Below are positions 25,101 to 32,535 of a DNA stretch of 64,000 bases, in pieces (positions within the stretch are counted from its first letter, which is position 1; every line of letters begins with the position of its first letter). The notes beneath the pieces were generated by a model. It had not been told where the DNA came from. It was given only the letters and a program-made list of their open reading frames with translations, and ran no database searches. A program made the translations under genes and the position numbers. This stretch comes from DASZUK01 sp035547695. GTDB taxonomy: Bacteria; Actinomycetota; Acidimicrobiia; Acidimicrobiales; RAAP-2. The DNA lies in NCBI GenBank assembly GCA_035547695.1, contig DASZUK010000056.1:1-64000 (forward strand), written 5' to 3'.

Positions 25101-26794
25101 TCGACCACCTCGTCGAAGGTGGGACGGTCCAGGGCGGCGTAGGGGGCGGCGTGGCGGACCAGGTCGTACAGGGCGCCCTCCGGCCACTCGTCGGTGGACG
25201 CCACCTCGGCCACCAGTTGCTGGGCCAGCACGTCCAGCGGGGCCACCGGCGGGTCCAGGACGTCGAGCCGGCCGGCGCGGACGGCGGCGAGCAGGGCGGT
25301 GCACTCCACCAGCTCGTCCCGGGTGAGCGGGTACAGCCGGCCGGCCGGGGTGCCGTCCAGGTGGTGGTTGGCCCGGCCGACCCGCTGCAGGAACGTGCCG
25401 ATGGCCCGGGGGGACCCGATCTGGCAGACCAGCTCCACCGGACCGACGTCGATGCCGAGCTCCAGCGACGCCGTGGCCACCAGGGCCCGGAGGTCACCGG
25501 CCCGCAACCGGGCCTCGACCATCCGGCGCCGGGCGGACGACAGGCTGCCGTGGTGGGCGGCGACCAGCAGGCCGGCCTCCGGGCCCGGGCCAGCGGCCGC
25601 CTCGCCCGTCCGCCCGCCGTCCGGCCCGGTGGTGGCGGTGGCAGTGGCGGTGGCGGTGGCGTCGGCGTCGGCGTCGAGCCGCTCGGCCAGCAGGTGGGCC
25701 ACCCGCTCGGCCAGCTTGCGGGTGTTGACGAACACCAGGGTGGTGCGGTGCTCGGCGACGTGGGCGGCGATGCGGTCGAGGATCTCGTCGAACTGCGCCC
25801 GGCTGGACACCGCTTCGAGCTCCGACGACGGCAGCTCCACGGCGACGTCCAGGTCGCGCTGGTGCCCGCAGTCCACGATGGCCGGCAGCGGCCGGTCGGG
25901 GCCGGCGCCGGACAGCAGCCGCCCCACCACCTCCAGGGGCCGCTGGGTGGCGGACAGCCCGATCCGCTGCACCCGGACGGGCGCCGCTCCGTCCGCTCCG
26001 TCCGCCCCCCCGGCCGATCCGGCCGGCTCGCCGGCTTCCGCCACCAGGTGGGACAGCCGCTCCAGGCTGAGGGCGAGGTGGGCGCCACGCTTGTCCCGGG
26101 CCACGGTGTGCACCTCGTCGACGATGACGGTGCGGACCCCGCGCAGCATGGCCCGGGAGGCCGGGGCGGTGAGCAGCAGGTACAGGGACTCGGGGGTGGT
26201 GACCAGCAGGTCCGGCGGGGACCGGCGCATGGCCGCCCGCTCGGCCGGCGGGGTGTCGCCGGTGCGGACGGCCACGGACAGCTCCGGGGCGTCCAGGCCG
26301 AGCTCGGCGGCGACCGCCCGGATGCCGGCCAGGGGAACCTGCAGGTTCTCGTGCACGTCGGCCGCCAGGGCCCGGAGGGGGGAGACGTAGACCACCTGCG
26401 GCCCGGCGGCCGGCCCGGCGGCCGGCCCAGCGGCCGGGCCAGCGGTTGGACAGACGGCCGGGTCGGCCGGGTCCGGCGTCGGGTCCGCGTGCCGCCGGTC
26501 GGCGGCCGTCTCCTCATGCCGGCGGTAGGCGGCCGTCTCTTCGTGCCGCCGGTAGGCGGCGTCGATGGCCACGAGGAAGCCGGTGAGGGTCTTGCCGGTG
26601 CCGGTGGGCGAGGCCACCAGGACGTCCTGGCCGGTGGCGATCAGCGGCCAGGCGGCGGCCTGGGGGGCGGTGGGGCCGCCGGGGAACCGGCGGGAGAACC
26701 ACTCGCGGACGGCCGGGTGGAAGCGGTCGAGGACCGCCGGGCCGGTGCCGGCCGGGCGGTCGACGGGGTTCTCGACGGCGTCCATGACCCACAT
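22145..26794 (-). CDS. lhr: Lhr-type ATP-dependent DNA helicase, full length
   Basis: 1549 residues, the size of long actinobacterial Lhr proteins. Walker A ASPTGTGKT is at 61-69, DEVH at 226-229, SATQ at about 285, and the motif VI region reads RAIGTFLQRVGRANH. The Lhr-specific WH and beta-sheet domains follow to about residue 870, and a large C-terminal domain continues to the end. Lhr is a 3'-5' DNA translocase linked to repair after mitomycin-type damage. Lineage-specific low-complexity inserts lie inside the first RecA domain (YRRHEETAA repeated, then AGPA repeats, about 81-132) and near the C-terminus (GPGHGSSDRG twice). A second possible start is the ATG at 26785. Confidence 0.95.
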   Translation of the reverse strand: MWVMDAVENPVDRPAGTGPAVLDRFHPAVREWFSRRFPGGPTAPQAAAWPLIATGQDVLVASPTGTGKTLTGFLVAIDAAYRRHEETAAYRRHEETAADRRHADPTPDPADPAVCPTAGPAAGPAAGPAAGPQVVYVSPLRALAADVHENLQVPLAGIRAVAAELGLDAPELSVAVRTGDTPPAERAAMRRSPPDLLVTTPESLYLLLTAPASRAMLRGVRTVIVDEVHTVARDKRGAHLALSLERLSHLVAEAGEPAGSAGGADGADGAAPVRVQRIGLSATQRPLEVVGRLLSGAGPDRPLPAIVDCGHQRDLDVAVELPSSELEAVSSRAQFDEILDRIAAHVAEHRTTLVFVNTRKLAERVAHLLAERLDADADATATATATATTGPDGGRTGEAAAGPGPEAGLLVAAHHGSLSSARRRMVEARLRAGDLRALVATASLELGIDVGPVELVCQIGSPRAIGTFLQRVGRANHHLDGTPAGRLYPLTRDELVECTALLAAVRAGRLDVLDPPVAPLDVLAQQLVAEVASTDEWPEGALYDLVRHAAPYAALDRPTFDEVVELVSWGIPTGRGRRGAYLHRDGVNGRLRARRGARLAALTSGGAIPETGDYRVVLDPDGVTVGSVHEDFAVEANIGDVFLLGTHSWQVRQVEVGTVRVQDAGDAAPTVPFWLGEAPSRTAELSAEVGALRAAVEEPLAAGRADDARQLVRDRAGVSAEVAEQVVAYLAAGRDALGCLPTGDRIVVERFFDDTEGTQLVVHAPYGGRVNRALGLALRKRFCVTFDFELQAAADDDTVALSLSPHHSFPLSQVPRMLSSRTVVDVLTQAVLPHPMLAARWRWNCNRALVVPRSRAGQRRPIHLQRMDADDLLAAAWPALAACQENTGGGPVTVPDHVLVRQTVTDCLTEALDAEGLVDLVAGIEDGRVQVHLVESAEPSVLAHGILTGRPYTFLDGAPLEERRSRAVPLRRGLGPGPMGTAAADGLPVPAGELGPLDEPAVRAVLDQVRPAPRNPDELHDLLLSLVRARPVPAWQRWFDALAADGRAGLVGDDWAATERRVMAESVADDDEAAAECVRGHLDVAGPVSEEALAGPAPLPPGAPAGAPLALPRLRTGLARLQAEGSAIQLPDSRWCARHLLARLHAASRNRRRQAVTPASLADLVRFLARWQHVGPGDRLEGRQGVLAVVEQLQGIEIPAGDWEEHVLPARVAAYDPRWLDELCLSGEVAWGRLTPRPDPDPGRGSTTPSQATPLALLLRDDLDWQLAAVRNGEPVVEPVAGAAADVLAALRARGACFRADLAGAAGRLPAEVDEGLWDLVARGIVTADAFSAVRSLLSARSRWAARQRRTAGRRPGLGMRRAVAGTGTGEGRWALLPAPPPSPGPQEGAAGVAGAGLAEQAADELAETVAWQMLARWGVVAWELWAREPYRVPWRAVVRALRRLEARGLALGGRFVAGLSGEQYALPEAAQLLAAVRRESERGGPGHGSSDRGGPGHGSSDRGGGVDLAATDPLNLTGTVLPGPRVPAVRHRRVVLRDGAVTAGRQAG
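22278..22350 (-). repeat. In-frame 30-bp tandem duplication in lhr
   Basis: The segment ccccggtcggaactgccgtg followed by cccggggccg occurs twice in direct succession, then a diverged third partial copy. It encodes GPGHGSSDRG repeated in the C-terminal region and keeps the frame. Confidence 0.8.
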
Positions 26795-26844
26795 TTCACC
26801 AGCCCGGTGTGACGGCCGTGCACCGTCGGGCCGGCATCCGGCCG

Positions 26845-27783
26845 CTACCGGCCCGACGGCGCCACCGCGGGGTCGTGGGAGGTGCCGCGGTAGCGGTCGA
26901 GGACGGCGGCCACCTCGGCCCGGCCGGCGTCGATGAGTTGGGGGGTGGCGGAGAAGTCACGGTAGTCGGCGTCGGGGTCGCCGCCGCCGCTGAACACGAC
27001 CACCTCCACCCCGGGGGGCAGCAGGGCCAGCTCGCGGGCGAAACGGGCGTGGATGGCGACGAAGAAGGCGGTGATGACGGCCTCCACCGGCCGGCGGGGG
27101 GTGGGGGGGTGGAAGTGGAGGGGACCGCACAGCAGCACGTAGATGCGGGTGGCGCCGCCGGCGATGGCCCGGCTGATGGGCACGTTGTTGACCACCCCGC
27201 CGTCCACCAGCAGGTCGCCGTGGATGGGGACCGGGGGGAAGAGGGCGGGGATGGCGGCGGAGGCCAGGAGGGCGTCGACGACGGGCCCGGCGGTGATCCA
27301 CCGCTCCTGCCCGTCGGTCAGGGAGGTGGTGACCACCTCCAGGGGGACCTCGGCGTCCTCCAGCCGGTCGAACTCGACGCCGGCCTCGATGATGCGGCGG
27401 AGGCCGGTGTTGGGGTGGACGGACGGCCGCTGCTGCAGGAACATCCAGGGCCCGTGGACCAGGCCGCGGGGGAACACGACCTCGCCGGACAGGTTCCGCC
27501 AGACCTCGTCCAGCTTCTTCATGCCGTCCGGGTTGGGCGCGCCGCAGTAGGCGGCGCCGTTGACGGCGCCGACGGAGGCCCCGTAGACCCGGTCGGCCCT
27601 GATCCCGCGGTCCACCAGCTCGGCCAGCATGCCCACCTGGACGGCGCCGCGGCTGCCCCCGCCGGCCAGCACGAACGCGGTGGTCGGCTCGGCCGGCGCC
27701 GGCCGCCGACGCAGCGACCGGGCCCGGGCCCGCCACCAGCCGGACCGGGGGGACCGGGCGGGGACCGGCGTCCCGGTGGTCAC
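26845..27783 (-). CDS. patatin-like phospholipase/acyl hydrolase
   Basis: 312 residues. The patatin fold shows the oxyanion glycines AGGGSRGAVQVG, the nucleophile elbow GASVG (Ser), and the Asp of the catalytic dyad in LLVDGGVVNN. The N-terminal 45 residues are basic and probably disordered. It should hydrolyse acyl esters of lipids. GTG at 27783 overlaps the stop of the small upstream membrane-protein gene as GTGA, which fixes the start. No signal peptide is seen, so it is cytoplasmic or membrane-associated. Confidence 0.9.
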   Translation of the reverse strand: MTTGTPVPARSPRSGWWRARARSLRRRPAPAEPTTAFVLAGGGSRGAVQVGMLAELVDRGIRADRVYGASVGAVNGAAYCGAPNPDGMKKLDEVWRNLSGEVVFPRGLVHGPWMFLQQRPSVHPNTGLRRIIEAGVEFDRLEDAEVPLEVVTTSLTDGQERWITAGPVVDALLASAAIPALFPPVPIHGDLLVDGGVVNNVPISRAIAGGATRIYVLLCGPLHFHPPTPRRPVEAVITAFFVAIHARFARELALLPPGVEVVVFSGGGDPDADYRDFSATPQLIDAGRAEVAAVLDRYRGTSHDPAVAPSGR

Positions 27784-28040
27784 CCCGGCCGCCGCCGGTT
27801 CCGGCCCCGCCGACCGGCGACCGGCCGACCGCCGTCCGTCGGGTCGGCCTGCTCCGGGCGGGCCGCGGCCTCCGTCCGGTCCTGCTGGCGCTGCAGCCAC
27901 CGTTGCCGGCCGGAGCGGTCCTGGCGGACGGCCCAGCCCAGGGTGATGACCACCAGGGCGACGAAGGCGACGGCGAACAGGCCGAAGACGACGTAGAAGG
28001 CCGCGTCGGCGGCCGGGAAGGCTGCGGCGGCGGGGGTCAC
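27780..28040 (-). CDS. small single-pass membrane protein
   Basis: 86 residues with one helix (about 14-36, FYVVFGLFAVAFVALVVITL) and a highly basic, Gln/Arg-rich cytoplasmic tail (GRQRWLQRQQDR). No family recognised. The GTG at 28040 has TAGCCT 7 nt upstream. It is translationally coupled to the patatin gene, so it may anchor or regulate that enzyme; this is inference from position only. Confidence 0.65.
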   Translation of the reverse strand: MTPAAAAFPAADAAFYVVFGLFAVAFVALVVITLGWAVRQDRSGRQRWLQRQQDRTEAAARPEQADPTDGGRPVAGRRGRNRRRPG

Positions 28041-28047
28041 GGTGCAG

Positions 28048-28053
28048 AGGCTA
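28048..28053 (-). promoter_or_regulatory. -10 box (TAGCCT), leaderless promoter of membrane protein/patatin operon
   Basis: TAGCCT ends 7 nt before the GTG at 28040. Confidence 0.5.
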
Positions 28054-28100
28054 CGGGACCCGGCCGGCCCGGTGATACACCCGCCGCCGATACTGCCGGG

Positions 28101-29021
28101 GTGCCCACCGCCACCCTGCCGGACCGACGGACGCCGGATCGCCAGCCGGCACCGGCCGCTCCGGCGTCGGCCGGCCCGGCGCGGACCACACCAGTACGGG
28201 CCACACCGGCCGCCCGGGCAGCGGCCACACCGGTGACCGCGGTCCCTGCGGCCGGGCGGGCGGTGGTGGCGCGGCTGCGGGGCGACGTCCACCGCCGGCC
28301 GGCTGTGGACCGGGGCCTGGCCGGCGGCCTGCGGGCCTGGCTGGAGGACGGGGTGATGGCCCGGGCGGGGGCCGTCCCGGAGGGGGCGGCACCACTGGTG
28401 GTGGACGGGCGGGCGGGGGGGCCTCGCCGGAAGGCCGGGCCGGGGCCGGTGACGGCCACAGTGGTCCGGGGAGCGGTGGTGGGGAGCCTGTTCGGCCAGG
28501 TGGTGCTGACCGGGCGTATCGGGAACCCGGTCGAGGACGGCCTGGCCGCCCTGGACGCCGGGGGCCGCGGCGACCTGGTGGCGTTCGCCCGGCGGCTGCC
28601 GGGGCCGGAGCGGCGGTCGCTGGAGCGGGAGGTCCGGGAGCAGGCGGCCACGATGGCGGCGCAGTGGTCGGCGGTGGTCCCGGGCTGGCTGCCCCGGGTG
28701 GCCGACCGGCTGACGGTGCCGCTGGCCGGCGGTCGGGTGGTGCTGCGGGGCCGGGCGGACCTGGTGCTGGGCGCGCCGTCGGACGGCCGGGCGTCGGTCT
28801 GCCTGGTGGACGTCCGGTCGGGCGACCCGCAGCCAGCCGACCGCCGGTACCGCTGCTTCCTGGCCCTGCTGGAGACGGTCCGCAGCGGAGCGCCGCCGTT
28901 CCGGACCGCCACGTACTACCCCGCCCTGGGGGACGTCCAGGTGGAGGAGGTCACCGACGACCTGCTGGCCGCCACGGTGGGGGACGTGCTGGACGCGCTG
29001 GCCGTGGAGGACCCCACGTGA
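28101..29021 (+). CDS. uncharacterised RecB/PD-(D/E)XK-like protein A
   Basis: 306 residues, no family recognised with certainty. After a Pro/Ala-rich N-terminus (1-55) the folded part ends in a stretch resembling RecB/Cas4-type nucleases: VVLRGRADLVLG, a strand CLVDVRSG where active enzymes usually have D-x-K, then a helix RYRCFLALLETV and TATYYPALG. The Arg in place of Lys suggests a degenerate or structural nuclease fold. It overlaps protein B by one base (TGATG), and the two appear paralogous. GTG start at 28101. Confidence 0.6.
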   Translation: MPTATLPDRRTPDRQPAPAAPASAGPARTTPVRATPAARAAATPVTAVPAAGRAVVARLRGDVHRRPAVDRGLAGGLRAWLEDGVMARAGAVPEGAAPLVVDGRAGGPRRKAGPGPVTATVVRGAVVGSLFGQVVLTGRIGNPVEDGLAALDAGGRGDLVAFARRLPGPERRSLEREVREQAATMAAQWSAVVPGWLPRVADRLTVPLAGGRVVLRGRADLVLGAPSDGRASVCLVDVRSGDPQPADRRYRCFLALLETVRSGAPPFRTATYYPALGDVQVEEVTDDLLAATVGDVLDALAVEDPT

Positions 29022-29947
29022 TGGTTCGGCCACCCCGCACGGCGCCACCCGCGGCTCCGTCGGCTCCCACGGCTCCGGCAGCTCCGGCAGCTCCGGCGTG
29101 GCCGGTACCGGAGCTCCCGACGGTGTTGCCGCCGATGGCGTTCCCCAAGGCGCGAGCCCTGACCGACATGCTGGCGGCACCGGTGGTGGCCGCGGCGGTG
29201 ACGGAGGAGGACCGTCGGGAGCTGGCCGGAGAGCTGCGGGCCCGGCTACACGGGCTGCTGCCGGCCGGGGCGGCCGGGGGCCGGTTGACGGTGAGCGGGT
29301 ACCTGCTGCGGTCGCCGTCCGCCGAGCGGTCGACGCCGTTCCGGTGGTCGCCGCGGACCGCGCGGCGGACGATCGGGCTGGCGGCGGCCCGGCGGTGCCT
29401 GGGGCCGGGCCGGCTGGCCCCGGCGACGGCGGTGGCGGTGGTGATCGGTGAGCTGGCCGCCGAGGGGCGGCGGGGCCTGGGGCGGTCCGGATCGGTGGCC
29501 GGGTGGCTGGCCGGGCTGCCGGGCGGCGGGCGGGCGGCGGTCCAGGTGGAGGCGACGGGCTGGTGCACGACGCTGCTGGAGGCGGTGGAATGGGACCGGC
29601 TGGCCGGGGCCGACGTGGGGCCGCCGGACCGGTGGTGGGCGGTGGGGGGGGTGTCGCTGCGGGGCCGGGCCGACGTCCGGCTGGGGCTGGCGGGGCCGGG
29701 GGGCGGCGGGGCCGGAGGCCGGGGGTTGCTGACGGTGGTGGCCGGCTGGCCGGGGCCGGGTAGCCGGGTGGAGCTGGGCCTGGCGGCGCTGGTGGCGGCG
29801 GTCGGCGGCGGCGAGGTGCCGGGCCGGGTGGTGGGGTGGTGGCCGGAGTGCGGTCGGGCGGTGGCGGTGGCGGTGGACCGGGGGTTGTTGCAGGCGACCG
29901 CGGCGGTGGTGGTGGCAACGGTCCGGGAGGTCCGCCAGGCCGGGTAG
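29021..29947 (+). CDS. uncharacterised RecB/PD-(D/E)XK-like protein B
   Basis: 308 residues, no family recognised. A Pro/Ala-rich leader (1-30) precedes a helical region with TEEDRRELAGELRARL and FRWSPRTARRTIGLAAARRCL. The C-terminal third repeats the layout of protein A: VSLRGRADVRLGL, a strand LLTVVAGWPG where catalytic residues are absent, and a helix LGLAALVAAVGGG. It looks like a still more degenerate partner of protein A. ATG at 29021 shares its A with the TGA of protein A, so the pair is coupled. typA begins 14 bp after its stop. Confidence 0.6.
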   Translation: MVRPPRTAPPAAPSAPTAPAAPAAPAWPVPELPTVLPPMAFPKARALTDMLAAPVVAAAVTEEDRRELAGELRARLHGLLPAGAAGGRLTVSGYLLRSPSAERSTPFRWSPRTARRTIGLAAARRCLGPGRLAPATAVAVVIGELAAEGRRGLGRSGSVAGWLAGLPGGGRAAVQVEATGWCTTLLEAVEWDRLAGADVGPPDRWWAVGGVSLRGRADVRLGLAGPGGGGAGGRGLLTVVAGWPGPGSRVELGLAALVAAVGGGEVPGRVVGWWPECGRAVAVAVDRGLLQATAAVVVATVREVRQAG

Positions 29948-29961
29948 GTTCGCAGTCCGCC

Positions 29962-31815
29962 ATGGCCACGCACGACGACCAGACGAAGAGCAGGGACGAC
30001 ATCCGGAACGTGGCCATCGTGGCCCACGTGGACCACGGCAAGACCACCCTGGTGGACGCCATGCTGTGGCAGACCGGGGCGTTCCGGGCGAACGAGGAGG
30101 TGGCCGACCGGGTCCTGGACTCCGGGGACCTGGAGCGGGAGAAGGGCATCACGATCCTGGCCAAGAACACCGCGGTCCGGTTCGAGGGGACGAAGCTCAA
30201 CATCATCGACACCCCGGGGCACGCCGACTTCGGGGGGGAGGTGGAGCGGGGCCTGACCATGGTGGACGGGGTGCTGCTGCTGGTGGACGCCTCCGAGGGG
30301 CCGCTGCCGCAGACGCGGTTCGTCCTGCGCAAGGCCCTGGAAGCTCGACTGCCGGTGGTGCTGGTGGTCAACAAGGTGGACCGGCCGGACGCCCGGATCG
30401 GGGAGGTGGTGTCGGAAGTCGAGGAGCTGTTCTTGGACCTGGAGGCCGACGAGGAGCAGATCGGGTTCCCGATCCTGTACGCCAACGCCCGGGCCGGGTG
30501 GGCGTCGGCGGAGCGGGGGGTGGAGGGCACCGACCTGCGCCCGCTGTTCCAGGCCATCCTGGACCACATCCCGCCGCCGCGGTTCGACCCGTCGATGGGG
30601 CTGCAGGCGCTGGTCTGCAACCTGGACGCCTCCCCCTACGTGGGGCGGCTGGCGATCTGCCGGGTGCACAACGGGACGCTGCGGAAGGGCAGCACGGTGG
30701 GGTGGTGCCGGCTGGACGGCACGGTGGAGCGGACCAGGGTGACCGAGCTGTACGTCACCGATGCCCTGGACCGGGTGGAGGCCGAGGAGGCCGGCCCGGG
30801 GGAGATCGCCGCGGTGGCCGGGATGGCGGAGGTGACCATCGGGGAGACCCTGGCGGACCCGGACGACCCGGTGGCGTTGCCGGTGATCACCGTCGACGAG
30901 CCCAGCCTGGCGATGACCATCGGGATCAACACGTCGCCGCTGGCCGGGGCCGACGGCACCAAGCTGACGGCCCGCCAGATCCACAGCCGGCTGCAGGCGG
31001 AGCTGGTCGGGAACGTGTCGCTGCGGGTGCAGCCGACCGACCGCCCGGACACCTGGGAGGTGCAGGGGCGGGGGGAGCTGCAACTGGCGGTGCTGGTGGA
31101 GACGATGCGCCGGGAGGGGTTCGAGCTGACGGTGGGCAAGCCGCAGGTGGTCACCCGTGAGGTGGCCGGGCGCCTGGAGGAGCCGATGGAGCGGGTGGCC
31201 ATCGACGTGCCGGAGGACTACCTGGGGGTGGTGACCCAGCTCATGGCCCTGCGGAAGGGGACGCTGATCGAGATGGTCAACCACGGGACCGGGTGGGTGC
31301 GGATGGACTACCGGGTGCCGGCCCGTGGCCTGGTGGGGTTCCGCACCGAGTTCATGACGGAGACCAGGGGCACCGGGATGCTGCACCACGTGTTCGACGG
31401 CTGGGAGCCGTGGCACGGGGAGCTGCGGACCAAGCGCAACGGGTCCATGGTGGCCGACCGTCGTGGGGTGACCACGGGGTACTCGCTGATGAACCTGCAG
31501 GAGCGCGGCGTCCTCGTGGTGGGGCCGGCCACCGAGGTCTACGAGGGGATGATCGTCGGGGAGAACGCCCGCGACGAGGAGATGGACGTCAACCCGACCA
31601 AGGAGAAGAAGCTCACCAACATGCGGGCGGCCGCGGCCGACGAGGCCATCCGGCTGACCCCGCCGCTGACCCACTCCCTGGAGCAGGCCCTGGAGTTCAT
31701 CGCCGACGACGAGTGCGTGGAGGTCACCCCCAAGTCGGTCCGGCTGCGCAAGGTGGTCCTGGACCAGGCGGTCCGCGGCCGGCAGCGGGCCCGGGCGCGG
31801 TCCGGACGGGCCTGA
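29962..31815 (+). CDS. typA: translational GTPase TypA/BipA
   Basis: 617 residues, normal length. G motifs: AHVDHGKTTL (about 22-31), DTPGHADFGGEVER, and NKVDRPDAR. EF-G-like domains II, III and V follow, with the TypA-specific C-terminal domain ending near the GENARDEEMDVNPTKEKKLTN motif. It is a ribosome-associated GTPase that supports stress growth and 50S assembly. A TAGGTT box overlaps the stop of the upstream gene, 11 nt before the ATG, so it may also have its own promoter. Confidence 0.97.
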   Translation: MATHDDQTKSRDDIRNVAIVAHVDHGKTTLVDAMLWQTGAFRANEEVADRVLDSGDLEREKGITILAKNTAVRFEGTKLNIIDTPGHADFGGEVERGLTMVDGVLLLVDASEGPLPQTRFVLRKALEARLPVVLVVNKVDRPDARIGEVVSEVEELFLDLEADEEQIGFPILYANARAGWASAERGVEGTDLRPLFQAILDHIPPPRFDPSMGLQALVCNLDASPYVGRLAICRVHNGTLRKGSTVGWCRLDGTVERTRVTELYVTDALDRVEAEEAGPGEIAAVAGMAEVTIGETLADPDDPVALPVITVDEPSLAMTIGINTSPLAGADGTKLTARQIHSRLQAELVGNVSLRVQPTDRPDTWEVQGRGELQLAVLVETMRREGFELTVGKPQVVTREVAGRLEEPMERVAIDVPEDYLGVVTQLMALRKGTLIEMVNHGTGWVRMDYRVPARGLVGFRTEFMTETRGTGMLHHVFDGWEPWHGELRTKRNGSMVADRRGVTTGYSLMNLQERGVLVVGPATEVYEGMIVGENARDEEMDVNPTKEKKLTNMRAAAADEAIRLTPPLTHSLEQALEFIADDECVEVTPKSVRLRKVVLDQAVRGRQRARARSGRA

Positions 31816-32535
31816 CTACTCCCCGTCCCGGGGGACCGCGACGGCGTGGCGGTAGCGGTACCCGAACCCGCGGACGTTCTCGATGGGGCAGTTCCGGACG
31901 TCGTTCCACCCCATCTTGCGGCGGAGGCTGAGGACGGTGAACTTGACCCGACCGGGGCCGGAGCCGGTGGGGTCGCTCCAGCCCAGCTCCAGCAGTTGCC
32001 CGGGGGACAGCACCTGCCCGGCGTGCCGCACCAGCGCGGCCAGCAGCCGGAACTCGGTGGGGGTCAGGCTGATGGTGGCGCCGTCGGCCTCGACGGCGTG
32101 GTTGGCGAAGTCCACCCGGACCCGGCCGTCGTCGTAGACGTCGGCCTTCTCCGCGTTCGGCCCCGGCGGGGAGCGGCGGAGGAGGGCCCCCACCCGGGCC
32201 ACCAGCTCCTCGTTGCTGAACGGCTTGGTCAGGTAGTCGTCGGCCCCGCCGAGCAGGCCGCGGACCTTGTCGGTCTCCAGGCCCCGGGCCGTCAGCAGCA
32301 TGACCGGCACGCTGCTGACGTGCCGCATCCGCTCCAGCACCGCCCAGCCGTCCAGCCCGGGAAGGCTGACGTCGAGGACCACCAGGTCGGGCTGGTCGCC
32401 GCTGAAGCGGCGGAGGCCCTCGTGCCCGTCGGCCGCCCACACCGGGGCGTAGCCGGCCCGCCGGAACAGCAGCTCCAGGGACCGCCAGATGTCGGCGTCG
32501 TCCTCCACCACCAGGATGCGGGCGGGCGGGGTCAC
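31816..32535 (-). CDS. OmpR-family response regulator
   Basis: 239 residues. Receiver domain 1-120: the acidic pair EDDAD, the phosphorylated Asp in LVVLDVSLPGLDGW, Thr in LLTARG and Lys in LTKPF. A winged-helix DNA-binding domain covers about 140-232 and ends in ENVRGFGYRYR. GTG at 32535 overlaps the sensor kinase stop as GTGA. It abuts the typA stop with no gap. Its targets are unknown; partner is the upstream kinase. Confidence 0.94.
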   Translation of the reverse strand: MTPPARILVVEDDADIWRSLELLFRRAGYAPVWAADGHEGLRRFSGDQPDLVVLDVSLPGLDGWAVLERMRHVSSVPVMLLTARGLETDKVRGLLGGADDYLTKPFSNEELVARVGALLRRSPPGPNAEKADVYDDGRVRVDFANHAVEADGATISLTPTEFRLLAALVRHAGQVLSPGQLLELGWSDPTGSGPGRVKFTVLSLRRKMGWNDVRNCPIENVRGFGYRYRHAVAVPRDGE

